Shown here one piece after another: positions 25,614 to 33,547 of a stretch of 64,000 bases of DNA (positions are counted from its first letter, which is position 1; each line of letters starts with the position of its first letter). Position numbers and translations under genes: made by a program. Origin of the DNA: UM-FILTER-33-9 sp964530235 (GTDB lineage Bacteria; Patescibacteriota; Microgenomatia; UBA1406; GWC2-37-13); contig CAZGYB010000001.1 of the NCBI GenBank assembly GCA_964530235.1, positions 124,001 to 188,000 of the forward strand, written 5' to 3'. The notes under the pieces are model-generated. The model was given only the letters and a program-made list of their open reading frames with translations. It was not told the origin of the DNA and did not search any database.

Positions 25614-26978
25614 TTACACTGCTTTATTGAGCGTCTCCAAAAACTCCGCGTTGGTTTTAGTTTTGGTGAGTTTCTCAATCATCACCGTCAACCGCTCCTC
25701 AGAGTTCAAAAGTGAAAGCATGCGCCGGAGTGTATTGATGCGCTTCTGTGTCTCTGCATCAAACAGCAATTCTTCGTGACGGGTTCCTGATTTTTCAATA
25801 TCAAGCGCTGGATAAATCCTCCGGTCTGCAAATGCGCGGTCCAAATGCACCTCCAAGTTTCCGGTGCCTTTAAATTCTTCATAAATGAGATCATCCATGC
25901 GCGACTCTGTCTTAACCAGTGCGGTGCCGATAATTGTAAGACTTCCGCCTTCCTCACAGTTTCGGGCAGCGCCCAAGAATTTTTTTGCAGGGTACAAAGC
26001 AGAGGCATCAATTCCTCCGGACATACTTCTGCCGGTTCCTCTGCCGTTTGTACCGACTGCCATATTATGTGCACGTGCAAGTCGGGTTATTGAGTCAAGT
26101 AAGATAATAACGTTTTTTCCCATTTCAACCAGTCGGCGAGCGCGGTCTAGTGCTAAATGTGCCACCTTTACCTGCTGACGCGGTGATTCGTCAAAGTTTG
26201 AGGCAGCAACCTCACCCTTAATAAACCGCTTTATCTCTGTAACTTCTTCCGGCCGTTCACCGATCAGAATTGCCATTAAATACGCGTCCGGGTAGTTGAC
26301 TGAGATTGCTTCAGCAACCTCTTTCAGAAATGTTGTTTTTCCTGCTTTTGGCTGGGAAACAATAAGCGCACGCTGACCAAAACCAATCGGTGCGATCAAA
26401 TCAACAATGCGGGTTGCAAGCACTTCAGGTTTTGTTTCAAGCTTGATCTGCTTATTCGGGTGAAGAGAGGTAAGTGAATCAAAACTTTTTCTTGTTCGGC
26501 TCTGATCTTCGGTAAGTTCAACTCCGTTTATTTTTTTGATAAGAAGCAAGCTATGGAACCGTTCGCCTTCCTTTGGCGGACGAGCCAGTCCTTCGACCTC
26601 ATCACCTTTCCGAAGCCAAAACCTGCGGATTTGGGAGGTTGAAACATAAATATCCGCATCCGGATTGATAACATAATCTTTTCGCAAAAATCCATATCCT
26701 CCAAACGTGATATCAAGAATGCCCTTTGCCACATAACTGACCTTTAGGTCCTCCTTCAAACGTTCTTCAAGAGGCAGTTCTTTCGCTGAAGGACGTTCTG
26801 CAAGCGGAGCTTTTTCGGGTTTTTTAATAGCCTTTTCAGCTTCAGGCTGCACCATAATTGGTTTTTCCTCATATGTTTCAAGGAGTTTACTTACATCAAG
26901 CGCCTCATCCTCCTTTTTAGCAGATGGAGCGGGAGCAGGTTCAACCGGTTTTACGGCAGGTTTTTTTCGTAAAAACAT
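25614..26978 (-). CDS. rho: transcription termination factor Rho
   Basis: Hexameric RNA-dependent ATPase that ends transcription. Residues 1-75 are a charged, Pro/Lys/Glu-rich extension in place of a clear Rho_N helical domain. About 80-150 is the cold-shock-like RNA-binding domain (GYGFLRKDYVINPDADIYVSTSQIRRF). The ATPase domain carries Walker A at about 207-216 (SQPKAGKTTF), Walker B (NVIILLDSITRLARA) and the secondary RNA-binding Q/R loops (GTGRSMSGG). At 454 residues it is a normal size. Upstream, 120 bp before the start, lies a strongly structured region that could be its leader. Confidence 0.95.
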   Translation of the reverse strand: MFLRKKPAVKPVEPAPAPSAKKEDEALDVSKLLETYEEKPIMVQPEAEKAIKKPEKAPLAERPSAKELPLEERLKEDLKVSYVAKGILDITFGGYGFLRKDYVINPDADIYVSTSQIRRFWLRKGDEVEGLARPPKEGERFHSLLLIKKINGVELTEDQSRTRKSFDSLTSLHPNKQIKLETKPEVLATRIVDLIAPIGFGQRALIVSQPKAGKTTFLKEVAEAISVNYPDAYLMAILIGERPEEVTEIKRFIKGEVAASNFDESPRQQVKVAHLALDRARRLVEMGKNVIILLDSITRLARAHNMAVGTNGRGTGRSMSGGIDASALYPAKKFLGAARNCEEGGSLTIIGTALVKTESRMDDLIYEEFKGTGNLEVHLDRAFADRRIYPALDIEKSGTRHEELLFDAETQKRINTLRRMLSLLNSEERLTVMIEKLTKTKTNAEFLETLNKAV

Positions 26979-27096
26979 AAGAATAGAAATTAATAATAAC
27001 GAACTAATGACACATGCATAGTGTTAAGCAAATGGCGTTCAATGTATGGTCTTTATGTATTCATAACACGAACTGCAGGTAGACAATTGCGTTCAA

Positions 27097-27298
27097 GTGT
27101 ACTAGATGATCCTCCGGCGTGGATGATAAAATAAAACTTTTTCTATGAAAAAGTTGGGTGTGATGTGATCTTAACCGAAGTTAAGATACGCCATCGTATC
27201 TTTCTAAACTTTCGTTGAGAAATTACCCGTTGGTTTGATAGCGTTAGAAAAAGTTTTTAAGTTGCCAATCCCACTTTGGAGGATCATAAGTAGTATAC
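27097..27298 (-). ncRNA. candidate structured RNA or foldback element upstream of rho
   Basis: The ends pair: GTGTACTA plus ATGATCCTCC (27097-27115) with GGAGGATCAT (27278-27287) and TAGTATAC (27291-27298). Inside, TAAAACTTTTTCTA (27132-27145) pairs with 27245-27259. There are also two local hairpins, 27168-27187 (8 bp, loop UUCG closed by C-G when read on the minus strand) and 27185-27200 (6 bp). The segment 27135-27155 can instead form its own perfect 9-bp hairpin, so two exclusive folds exist. The UUCG tetraloop favours the minus strand, the direction of rho. It could be an independent small RNA, a rho leader, or a mobile foldback element. I cannot match it to a known RNA family. Confidence 0.5.
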
Positions 27299-27316
27299 AA
27301 ACCGTTTTTTTGTTTG

Positions 27317-27928
27317 TCAAGCAGGAAATAAAGGTTTCTGTGCTTCGATTTTTTGGAGAGTTGTAACTAGCGGTGTATGTTTTCCAACAAAATCAGACAT
27401 TTGATCTAAAGGACTTATCTCACCAAACCTACAAGTAAAGCCAATCATCTCAAGCTCCCCTCGTACATCGAGAGGAGTCCTAACCCAGTCAAAAGTAGTT
27501 ACCCGTCCGCCCGGCTTTAAAACACGCATGCTTTCCCTTAAAACAGCGGCGTTATAAGGGTCTGTCGGATATCGAACACAGCTTATCTCAACAGCGGAAA
27601 GCGAAGATGGAGGAATTCGTCTCAACAAACTCAACGCACCAAAATTCACATAGTAGTAATTAAGGGGCAAATGTGCGAGTATATCTGAGGGGTCCCCAGG
27701 AGACAAACGGTCTATACTTGACTCTAGACCAGCAGAGAGAAACCGGGAACGCGGATTTTGTCCTGCTAATTGAATAGTTCTTCTGTTTGCTGTTAAATAA
27801 TAGGCAAATAAATCAAGCACATCTGGTGGATCTGTATGAAGAAGTTGTTCTACCTTGCCGGAAGGGGTTAGAACAGCTCCGTTAAAAGGATACTCATAGT
27901 CCTGCGCTGTAAATGCTTCTCTAACCAT
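27317..27928 (-). CDS. divergent SAM-methyltransferase-like protein
   Basis: About 203 residues. The C-terminal half has the class I methyltransferase post-motif LRESMRVLKPGGRVTTFDW, preceded by a strand with Cys and Tyr (AVEISCVRYPTD). The first half lacks a clear glycine-rich SAM loop (E/D-x-G-x-G), so binding of SAM is doubtful. It may be a degenerate or truncated methyltransferase. An ATG at 27928 was preferred to the TTG two codons earlier. Two overlapping TATAAT boxes on the minus strand (27934-27944) lie five and ten bases upstream, again suggesting a leaderless start. Confidence 0.55.
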   Translation of the reverse strand: MVREAFTAQDYEYPFNGAVLTPSGKVEQLLHTDPPDVLDLFAYYLTANRRTIQLAGQNPRSRFLSAGLESSIDRLSPGDPSDILAHLPLNYYYVNFGALSLLRRIPPSSLSAVEISCVRYPTDPYNAAVLRESMRVLKPGGRVTTFDWVRTPLDVRGELEMIGFTCRFGEISPLDQMSDFVGKHTPLVTTLQKIEAQKPLFPA

Positions 27929-28088
27929 CCCCAATTATATTATATACTATAGGATTAATCAATACGTAAAATGTAGCTTTCTAAGTATAAAAACAATTAA
28001 GTAAGTGACTTCACCGGGACCTTTTTTGCTTTGAATAATAGACCTACGACTCTTCTAACTTTTTACCTCGACCAAATATAAGCCCTTT

Positions 28089-28832
28089 CTACTCAGATAA
28101 TGATATTTTGTTAAGAAACATTGGAGTAGTTCTTTCTGACATATACACCGATAGTCCGAAATCCAGTGCGATCTGCTTATTAAATCGCAGCCTATCTTCC
28201 TGAGAAACAGGAACGGAACACCCAGCTGTTGAAAACTCGGTCGATGTATCTTTAATTCTCGTTCCCAGTGTTTCACGATCAACTGTTTGAGGTGTTGAGG
28301 CTGTTTTAAGGAAAAATATCATCCGATTGTCACAGACAATACCCATAAACAGCTGTCGACCGTCTCCTAAAAATGCTTGAAAATCGTTATCCGAGGCGGA
28401 TAAAGAACCCGGTGTTAGTTTATCATGAGGATGAGTATGAAAACTTCCAACCGGAATAAATCTTCGATTATCACCGGAGGGATGATTCCAATCAGCTCTA
28501 ACTGCAGAATTTATGATTCGTCTCCCTCCAAAACCTTCCGGATAATCAACTCGGGTTAATGGGGTGAAATTGGGTTTGGGAAAATTAAGAACTCTCTCTC
28601 TGTGGTCAACAAAACACGGTCTCCACTGTTCTTTGCCTTTTTCTGCTGTTCTCCGAACCATTTGCCTGATCCACGGCGACCATGGTTCAATATCAATAAG
28701 TTGGGGTGTGTGCTTTACTCGTGTGTCTGACACAACAGAAGAAACCAAAACCTGTTCTACGTCATGGGGGAACCATCTTTCCTTATATCCCGCGATCTGA
28801 ACTTCAGCTGAAGCAAGATTGTCTAAAGACAT
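28089..28832 (-). CDS. JAMM (MPN/JAB) metalloprotease-like protein
   Basis: Contains the zinc signature of JAMM proteases: VGSFHTHPHDKL followed by SLSASDND, that is H-x-H-P plus S-x-x-D. Such enzymes cut isopeptide or C-terminal bonds (RadC-, Mec+- or Rpn11-like). A catalytic Glu upstream is not obvious, although several Glu residues lie in the N-terminal half. About 248 residues, with no signal peptide, so cytosolic. I see no ubiquitin-like partner next to it: the neighbours are a methyltransferase-like gene and a divergent ABC exporter. ATG 28832 was preferred to the TTG two codons earlier. Confidence 0.65.
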   Translation of the reverse strand: MSLDNLASAEVQIAGYKERWFPHDVEQVLVSSVVSDTRVKHTPQLIDIEPWSPWIRQMVRRTAEKGKEQWRPCFVDHRERVLNFPKPNFTPLTRVDYPEGFGGRRIINSAVRADWNHPSGDNRRFIPVGSFHTHPHDKLTPGSLSASDNDFQAFLGDGRQLFMGIVCDNRMIFFLKTASTPQTVDRETLGTRIKDTSTEFSTAGCSVPVSQEDRLRFNKQIALDFGLSVYMSERTTPMFLNKISLSE

Positions 28833-28861
28833 ATTCAATTTTGATTAATCTTCTCATTTTA

Positions 28862-28867
28862 TATAAT
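28862..28867 (+). promoter_or_regulatory. -10 box of the ABC exporter operon (leaderless)
   Basis: Perfect TATAAT at 28862-28867, nine bases before ATG 28877 of the first permease. No Shine-Dalgarno is seen. Confidence 0.55.
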
Positions 28868-28876
28868 AAGTATCAC

Positions 28877-29659
28877 ATGCGCAAATTTATTCAAATTGCT
28901 GCAACGACGTCTAAAGAATACTTGGCGTACCGACTGAATTTTATACTATGGAGGCTCCGAAGACTCCTTTCACTTCTGGTCATTTTTTTCCTGTGGTTTT
29001 CAATATTTGAAAAACAATCACAGTTCGGTCTCTACTCAAAGGAGATTCTCCTTTCCTACATTCTATATTCAAACTTTGTCTCTGACTTAACACTCAGTTC
29101 GCGAGTCGCAGAAATTGCCGAGCTGTTAAACAGCGGAGGAATTATCAATATCCTTCTTAAACCGGTATCTTTATTCTTTTATTACTTTACCCGTGATATT
29201 GCTGATAAGAGTATTAACGCTGGATTTGCTGTATGCGAAATTCTGCTCGTCATCATCTTGTTTAAACCGCCGATAATTTTTCCGCAACATATACCTCTCT
29301 TTCTTCCCTTTCTATTCATGGGTATTGGCATTGCATTTTTTATCAATATGATCCTTTCATTCGTCGGCTTCTGGACAACCGAGGTCTGGGCACCCCGATT
29401 TTTATTTTACATGCTTGTTTCGTTTCTCGCCGGAACGTACTTCCCTCTTGACCTGCTTCCCAAGGGAGCATATACAATTCTCATGCTCACCCCGTTTCCG
29501 TATATTTTTTATATTCCGACAAAAATTCTGATCGGCCAGATTGCGTCCATCCCTGCTTGGCACATTGCGGTTTCAGTAGGCTGGGTTTTTGTGTTATTTA
29601 AAACCGCAACAATCATATGGAAAAACGGCAATAAAAATTTCAGTTTCTGGGGAAGATGA
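28877..29659 (+). CDS. ABC-2 type exporter permease (first subunit)
   Basis: Integral membrane protein of about 260 residues with six hydrophobic helices and a basic N-terminus (MRKFIQIAATTSKEYLAYRLNF). It matches the ABC-2-type permease pair that accompanies COG4586-type ATPases. The conserved end of these permeases, with helix and KNGNKNFSFWGR, parallels the end of the next subunit (LRKYQSWGG). The frame is open further upstream, but the start was set at MRKF because it lies nine bases behind TATAAT. An ATGA overlap joins it to the next gene. The cargo is unknown. Confidence 0.85.
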   Translation: MRKFIQIAATTSKEYLAYRLNFILWRLRRLLSLLVIFFLWFSIFEKQSQFGLYSKEILLSYILYSNFVSDLTLSSRVAEIAELLNSGGIINILLKPVSLFFYYFTRDIADKSINAGFAVCEILLVIILFKPPIIFPQHIPLFLPFLFMGIGIAFFINMILSFVGFWTTEVWAPRFLFYMLVSFLAGTYFPLDLLPKGAYTILMLTPFPYIFYIPTKILIGQIASIPAWHIAVSVGWVFVLFKTATIIWKNGNKNFSFWGR

Positions 29660-30468
29660 TAAACCGTTTCCAAAAATCACTCCGTCTTTTTTTCCTCTAC
29701 TCGCGTTTTACGCTCAAAACCACCCTTCAGGCGCGGATTGGAATTTTATTTTTTCTTGCAGGAAAACTGTTCCGGTTTTTGTTTCTGCTTGCATTCATCT
29801 TTCTTATATTTGGCAGAACCCGCTCTGTTCAAGGATATTCATTGAACCAGGCGCTCGTATTCTACCTCACCTTTAACATTATCGATACGCTGACTCAGAT
29901 TCTCTTTCGCGAAGTATATCGGTTCCGACCCCAGGTAGTATCGGGTTCGTTCGACATGGTACTTCTGAAACCCATGCATCCGTTTACCAAAATTTTGTTC
30001 GGAGGTATTGACTACATGGATATTTTATTCGCGGTTCCGTATATTGGTCTTGCAATAGTATTTTTCCTCAAATCGCTCCCGTCAACCTACTCATTTATAC
30101 TCATTCTTGGTTCTTTGCTTTTGTACGTTCTGTTTTTGGTTAATTCCTTACTTCTTGCGATGGCGTTTCACATCATGGTTTTGGCTCTGGGAATTATTAC
30201 AACCGAGGTTGATCATACCATCATGATTTACCGCGATCTCACCGCGTTAGGCCGGTTTCCTATGGAGATCTACAAAGAACCGCTCCGGAGTTTTTTCACC
30301 TTTGCGATTCCCATTGGGGTTATGATGACATTTCCCGCAAAAGCGCTGTTCGGACTTCTTTCACCGATTTTTATTGGATATGCAATAATTATCTCTGTGG
30401 GCAGTTTTCTGTTTTCATTATATTTTTGGAAACTGGCCCTGCGCAAGTATCAAAGCTGGGGAGGGTAA
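29656..30468 (+). CDS. ABC-2 type exporter permease (second subunit)
   Basis: 270 residues with six predicted membrane helices, paralogous in layout to the preceding permease. Typical features: the long first cytosolic stretch SRFTLKTTLQARIG, GSFDMVLLKPMHPFTK after helix 2, and the closing LRKYQSWGG. It should form a heterodimeric channel with the preceding subunit, driven by the ATPase encoded next. The start overlaps the upstream stop (ATGA), and three bases separate its own stop from the ATPase gene. Confidence 0.87.
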   Translation: MINRFQKSLRLFFLYSRFTLKTTLQARIGILFFLAGKLFRFLFLLAFIFLIFGRTRSVQGYSLNQALVFYLTFNIIDTLTQILFREVYRFRPQVVSGSFDMVLLKPMHPFTKILFGGIDYMDILFAVPYIGLAIVFFLKSLPSTYSFILILGSLLLYVLFLVNSLLLAMAFHIMVLALGIITTEVDHTIMIYRDLTALGRFPMEIYKEPLRSFFTFAIPIGVMMTFPAKALFGLLSPIFIGYAIIISVGSFLFSLYFWKLALRKYQSWGG

Positions 30469-30471
30469 ATC

Positions 30472-31437
30472 ATGATCAAAGTAAATCAGCTAACGAAAAT
30501 TTACCGGACGCATATAAAACAGCGGAACCCTATCCGGGATATATTCATGCGTCAATACAAGGAAATTACTGCACTTGACAAGGTTTCGTTTGAAATTGGA
30601 GAAAATGAAAGCGTCGGCTTTATCGGCCCGAACGGCGCGGGAAAAACTACAACCCTTAAAATAATTTCCGGTATTCTTTACCCCACATCGGGCTTTGTTT
30701 CGGTTGAAGGATTTACTCCGTTTGAAAAAAAACATGCATTTTTGAAGCAGATTGCATTTGTCATGGGCCAGCGCAATCAGCTTATTTGGGATCTTCCCGC
30801 ATCTGACACATTTGAATTGCAGAAAGAAATATATGAGATCCCTGACGACATGTATAAAAAAAACCTTAACGAACTTGCTGATATCCTCGACTGTGAAAAA
30901 CTGATCTCAAAACCGGTGAAAACACTCTCTCTTGGAGAGCGCATGAAAATGGAACTTATTGCAGGACTTCTCCATAGGCCTAAATTGGTCTTCTTTGATG
31001 AACCAACCATTGGGCTTGATATTTTTTCCCAGGAAACAATCCGCACGTTTATCAAACAGTTTCAGGAAGAGTTTAAAGCAACGGTAATTCTCACCAGTCA
31101 TTATCTGGAAGATGTGAAACGTCTCAGCAAACGCCTGATAATAATTAATAAAGGCCGAATTCTTTACAATGGCAGTCTCAAAAAAATTATTGAACAGTAT
31201 TCGGTTGAGAAGCTTGTTACCGTAACCCTTGAAAAACCGGTTCAGGATGTTGAACTCCGTGCTATCGAAACTCCTATAAGCTACACCTACCCAAAAGTTA
31301 CCTACAAGATCAAACGGGTAGTTCTTCCCGAAAAAATAAAGACGATTACCCAAAATCTTCCCTTTGCAGACCTTACTGTGGAAGATGAAACCATCGAAGA
31401 TATTATCAAACTATTTTTTCACGACCATAAACGCTAA
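30472..31437 (+). CDS. ABC exporter ATPase (COG4586-like)
   Basis: The ATP-binding subunit of the exporter. Walker A GPNGAGKTTTLK near residue 52, Q-loop at FVMGQRNQ, signature SLGERMKMELIAGLL, Walker B LVFFDEPTIGLD and the switch His in LTSHYLEDV. All catalytic residues are intact. The N-terminal insertion before the first strand (YRTHIKQRNPIRDIFMRQYKEI) is typical of the uncharacterised COG4586 branch rather than LolD- or drug-type ATPases. It forms a three-gene operon with the two permeases. Confidence 0.93.
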   Translation: MIKVNQLTKIYRTHIKQRNPIRDIFMRQYKEITALDKVSFEIGENESVGFIGPNGAGKTTTLKIISGILYPTSGFVSVEGFTPFEKKHAFLKQIAFVMGQRNQLIWDLPASDTFELQKEIYEIPDDMYKKNLNELADILDCEKLISKPVKTLSLGERMKMELIAGLLHRPKLVFFDEPTIGLDIFSQETIRTFIKQFQEEFKATVILTSHYLEDVKRLSKRLIIINKGRILYNGSLKKIIEQYSVEKLVTVTLEKPVQDVELRAIETPISYTYPKVTYKIKRVVLPEKIKTITQNLPFADLTVEDETIEDIIKLFFHDHKR

Positions 31438-31455
31438 AAATCAGTACACTAAAGT

Positions 31456-31896
31456 ATGAAACGAAAATCCGTTGCCGTTCTATTTTTACTTATTATTATT
31501 GTTGTTTTTATCATTGGAGTTCGCTATGGAAGCCACGTGGAACAGACAAACAAGGCAGTTAACTACATCTTAAGTCTTCCGCCAACTAAACCTCCTGTGC
31601 CGACTCTTTCGAAAGAGTTCAAGACATTTGCCCATAAAGAATGCGGTGTATCGTTTCTCTACCCCGCATGGATTCAAACCATAAAAGAAACAACCATTTC
31701 GGCGGTGTTTGAGCAAAAGAGTAAAAAATTAATTGTGATTACCTGCAGGACTAAATCATCAAGTGATTCTGCCAATATCGGCATGTCGTTTTTTCAAAAA
31801 ACAAATACTACAACAAAAAAAACAGTGAATTTTTTTGTTGACAACTCTCTTGCGCCACTTGTTGAAAAGACTGTTGAGTTTAATCCTCCTCAGTAG
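31456..31896 (+). CDS. small membrane-anchored extracellular protein
   Basis: 146 residues. Residues 5-23 are a hydrophobic N-terminal anchor, followed by a Pro-rich linker (PPTKPPVPTL) and a globular domain with two Cys (HKECGVSFLYPAWIQT, VITCRTK) that may form a disulfide. The phrase CGVSFLYP is seen in many uncharacterised secreted CPR proteins; no function is known. It follows the ABC operon by 18 bp and may be cotranscribed, though TACACT five bases before the ATG could serve as its own -10 box. It overlaps the convergent gene by 17 bp. Confidence 0.65.
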   Translation: MKRKSVAVLFLLIIIVVFIIGVRYGSHVEQTNKAVNYILSLPPTKPPVPTLSKEFKTFAHKECGVSFLYPAWIQTIKETTISAVFEQKSKKLIVITCRTKSSSDSANIGMSFFQKTNTTTKKTVNFFVDNSLAPLVEKTVEFNPPQ

Positions 31897-33508
31897 CTGC
31901 TTGCTGAGCTGGCTTATATTTTGGAAAATAGAAATCATACGGTAACTCAAAAGGAAGATATGGGTTGCCGGAAAAATTCGTTGGGGTATAACACAGTAGT
32001 ATTCTCAAATGGTTTACTAACTCTGGATTTTCTTTTATATAATCCTGCAACATTTCCATTTTCGCTTGAACAATACTCTCTACGATTATTCTTTCGGTTT
32101 CAAGCCGTTCTAAGGTTAGCAGATCCTCTGGCGAAGTTGCATCCTCCATCTTTCGATATTCTTTTCCAATAAGATCTACTGCGGTATTATTTTGTATTGC
32201 GTCAAGCAAAGCAAAAAGAAATGATCTCTTTTGCAACAACCCATGACGGAACATGCTGGGAATCCATCCGCCAAGACGTTCAAACTCTTCCCGCTGAACT
32301 TCAAACAAAAGACGGCTGAAATCATCTGGCGAACTGTGGCTATTTGCAAATACCAGCCGAAGTTCGTATTCAAAGCGTGTATCCGATACACCCTGTTCTA
32401 ATCTTTGCAGTTTGATATCAAATTCCCCAGGGGTTAAGTTCATTCTTGCGGTTACAACCCGACGGGCGCGTATCAGATCAGGATCTTTTTCTCTTGCGAA
32501 AGCCAAGCACTCGCGAACCGGAACATAAAAGGGTCTTTCTGATGAAGTTTGGAATGTTCGGGCTGTTGATAGTTCTGAAGGCAAAATACTGTCTAACTTG
32601 TCTATTGCCGCAAATACATCCGTAGCTTTCAGCAGTCCTTCAATTTCGTATTCAGTAAATTCGGGAGTATTAAGCTCCTGTCCATCTTTAATTCTTTGAA
32701 TAAATTCATTAACCGGTCCATATGCAAATGGGGTAAATAAATCGTCAATCTGAAGCCCCCTGGCTTGAGCTAATGTTTCAAGACCGGCAACTATTTTATT
32801 GCAGTCTATGAGTTTTTGAAATGATTTTTTCGTTACTATTCCGTTTTCATACTCCAATTCGTGAGATAATACTCTTAACCCCTCAGGATAGGAATGATGC
32901 AAAATCATTATTGCGGCGCCCCATACTTGTTTTTGCCAATCCTCATCTGAAACAGAATAGTCTTTCGGCATATCATATTCATCACGCGGGTCTGTTTGCA
33001 GTTCTAAAATTAAATCTGGAGTAAGCAAATACCCGAGCACAGTTAGCGCTGCGCCTTCTGCGTGTTTCTTCTTGCCCGCTTCAAGCTCAAACAAATCATG
33101 AAACCGTATACTTAAAAACTGAGATATGTTGAAAAAATGATAGGCTTTGTTGTTTCGAAAGGTTGGCTCATACGCATGAACTGCTTTTAAGTACTTTTCC
33201 ATTCGTCTCGCATGAGGAAATCCGTGATCGGAATTCATTTCCCACCGCCTTTCAAGATTTCCTAGTTTCGGATGTTGAATAAACGAGTCAAACAGTATAT
33301 TTGAAACACGTTCGTTTACCTGAAAGTCGTATGCTATTTCTCGATCTTTTCGAAAAACTTCATCGACATCCACACCTTTTTTTCGTTTATATCTGTTAAT
33401 ATGATTTACACCTAATTGAAGTCTTCGAAAAGCAGTTTCGCGAGACGGCGGATCTAGGATTACCCCTTGCACTCCCCTATGCACTCGAGACATCCCTTCT
33501 TTTGACAT
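31880..33508 (-). CDS. HD-domain-like protein of unknown function
   Basis: About 542 residues, no signal peptide. A central segment has an HD-phosphohydrolase-like set of residues: SDHGFPHARRMEKYL, then IRFHDLFELEAGKKKHAEGA, then WGAAIMILHHS. These would supply H...HD...H...H for one or two metals. The rest, rich in Arg/Glu helices, is unrecognised. HD proteins of this kind cleave phosphate bonds in nucleotides, but the substrate cannot be told. I chose the ATG at 33508 (MSKEGMSR) because the frame upstream of it runs into the divergent fmt promoter and start. Confidence 0.6.
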   Translation of the reverse strand: MSKEGMSRVHRGVQGVILDPPSRETAFRRLQLGVNHINRYKRKKGVDVDEVFRKDREIAYDFQVNERVSNILFDSFIQHPKLGNLERRWEMNSDHGFPHARRMEKYLKAVHAYEPTFRNNKAYHFFNISQFLSIRFHDLFELEAGKKKHAEGAALTVLGYLLTPDLILELQTDPRDEYDMPKDYSVSDEDWQKQVWGAAIMILHHSYPEGLRVLSHELEYENGIVTKKSFQKLIDCNKIVAGLETLAQARGLQIDDLFTPFAYGPVNEFIQRIKDGQELNTPEFTEYEIEGLLKATDVFAAIDKLDSILPSELSTARTFQTSSERPFYVPVRECLAFAREKDPDLIRARRVVTARMNLTPGEFDIKLQRLEQGVSDTRFEYELRLVFANSHSSPDDFSRLLFEVQREEFERLGGWIPSMFRHGLLQKRSFLFALLDAIQNNTAVDLIGKEYRKMEDATSPEDLLTLERLETERIIVESIVQAKMEMLQDYIKENPELVNHLRILLCYTPTNFSGNPYLPFELPYDFYFPKYKPAQQAATEED

Positions 33509-33534
33509 AGTAAGATATTTAATAAGGAACATAT

Positions 33535-33540
33535 TATAAT
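33535..33540 (+). promoter_or_regulatory. -10 box of fmt (leaderless)
   Basis: Perfect TATAAT, seven bases before ATG 33548. The promoter lies back to back with the HD-domain-like gene. Confidence 0.55.
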
Positions 33541-33547
33541 ACGGTAT

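Noticed and set aside
28706..28876. N-terminal extension of the first ABC permease upstream of MRKF
   Set aside because: It overlaps the divergent JAMM gene and its promoter region, and a TATAAT box sits nine bases before the MRKF ATG.
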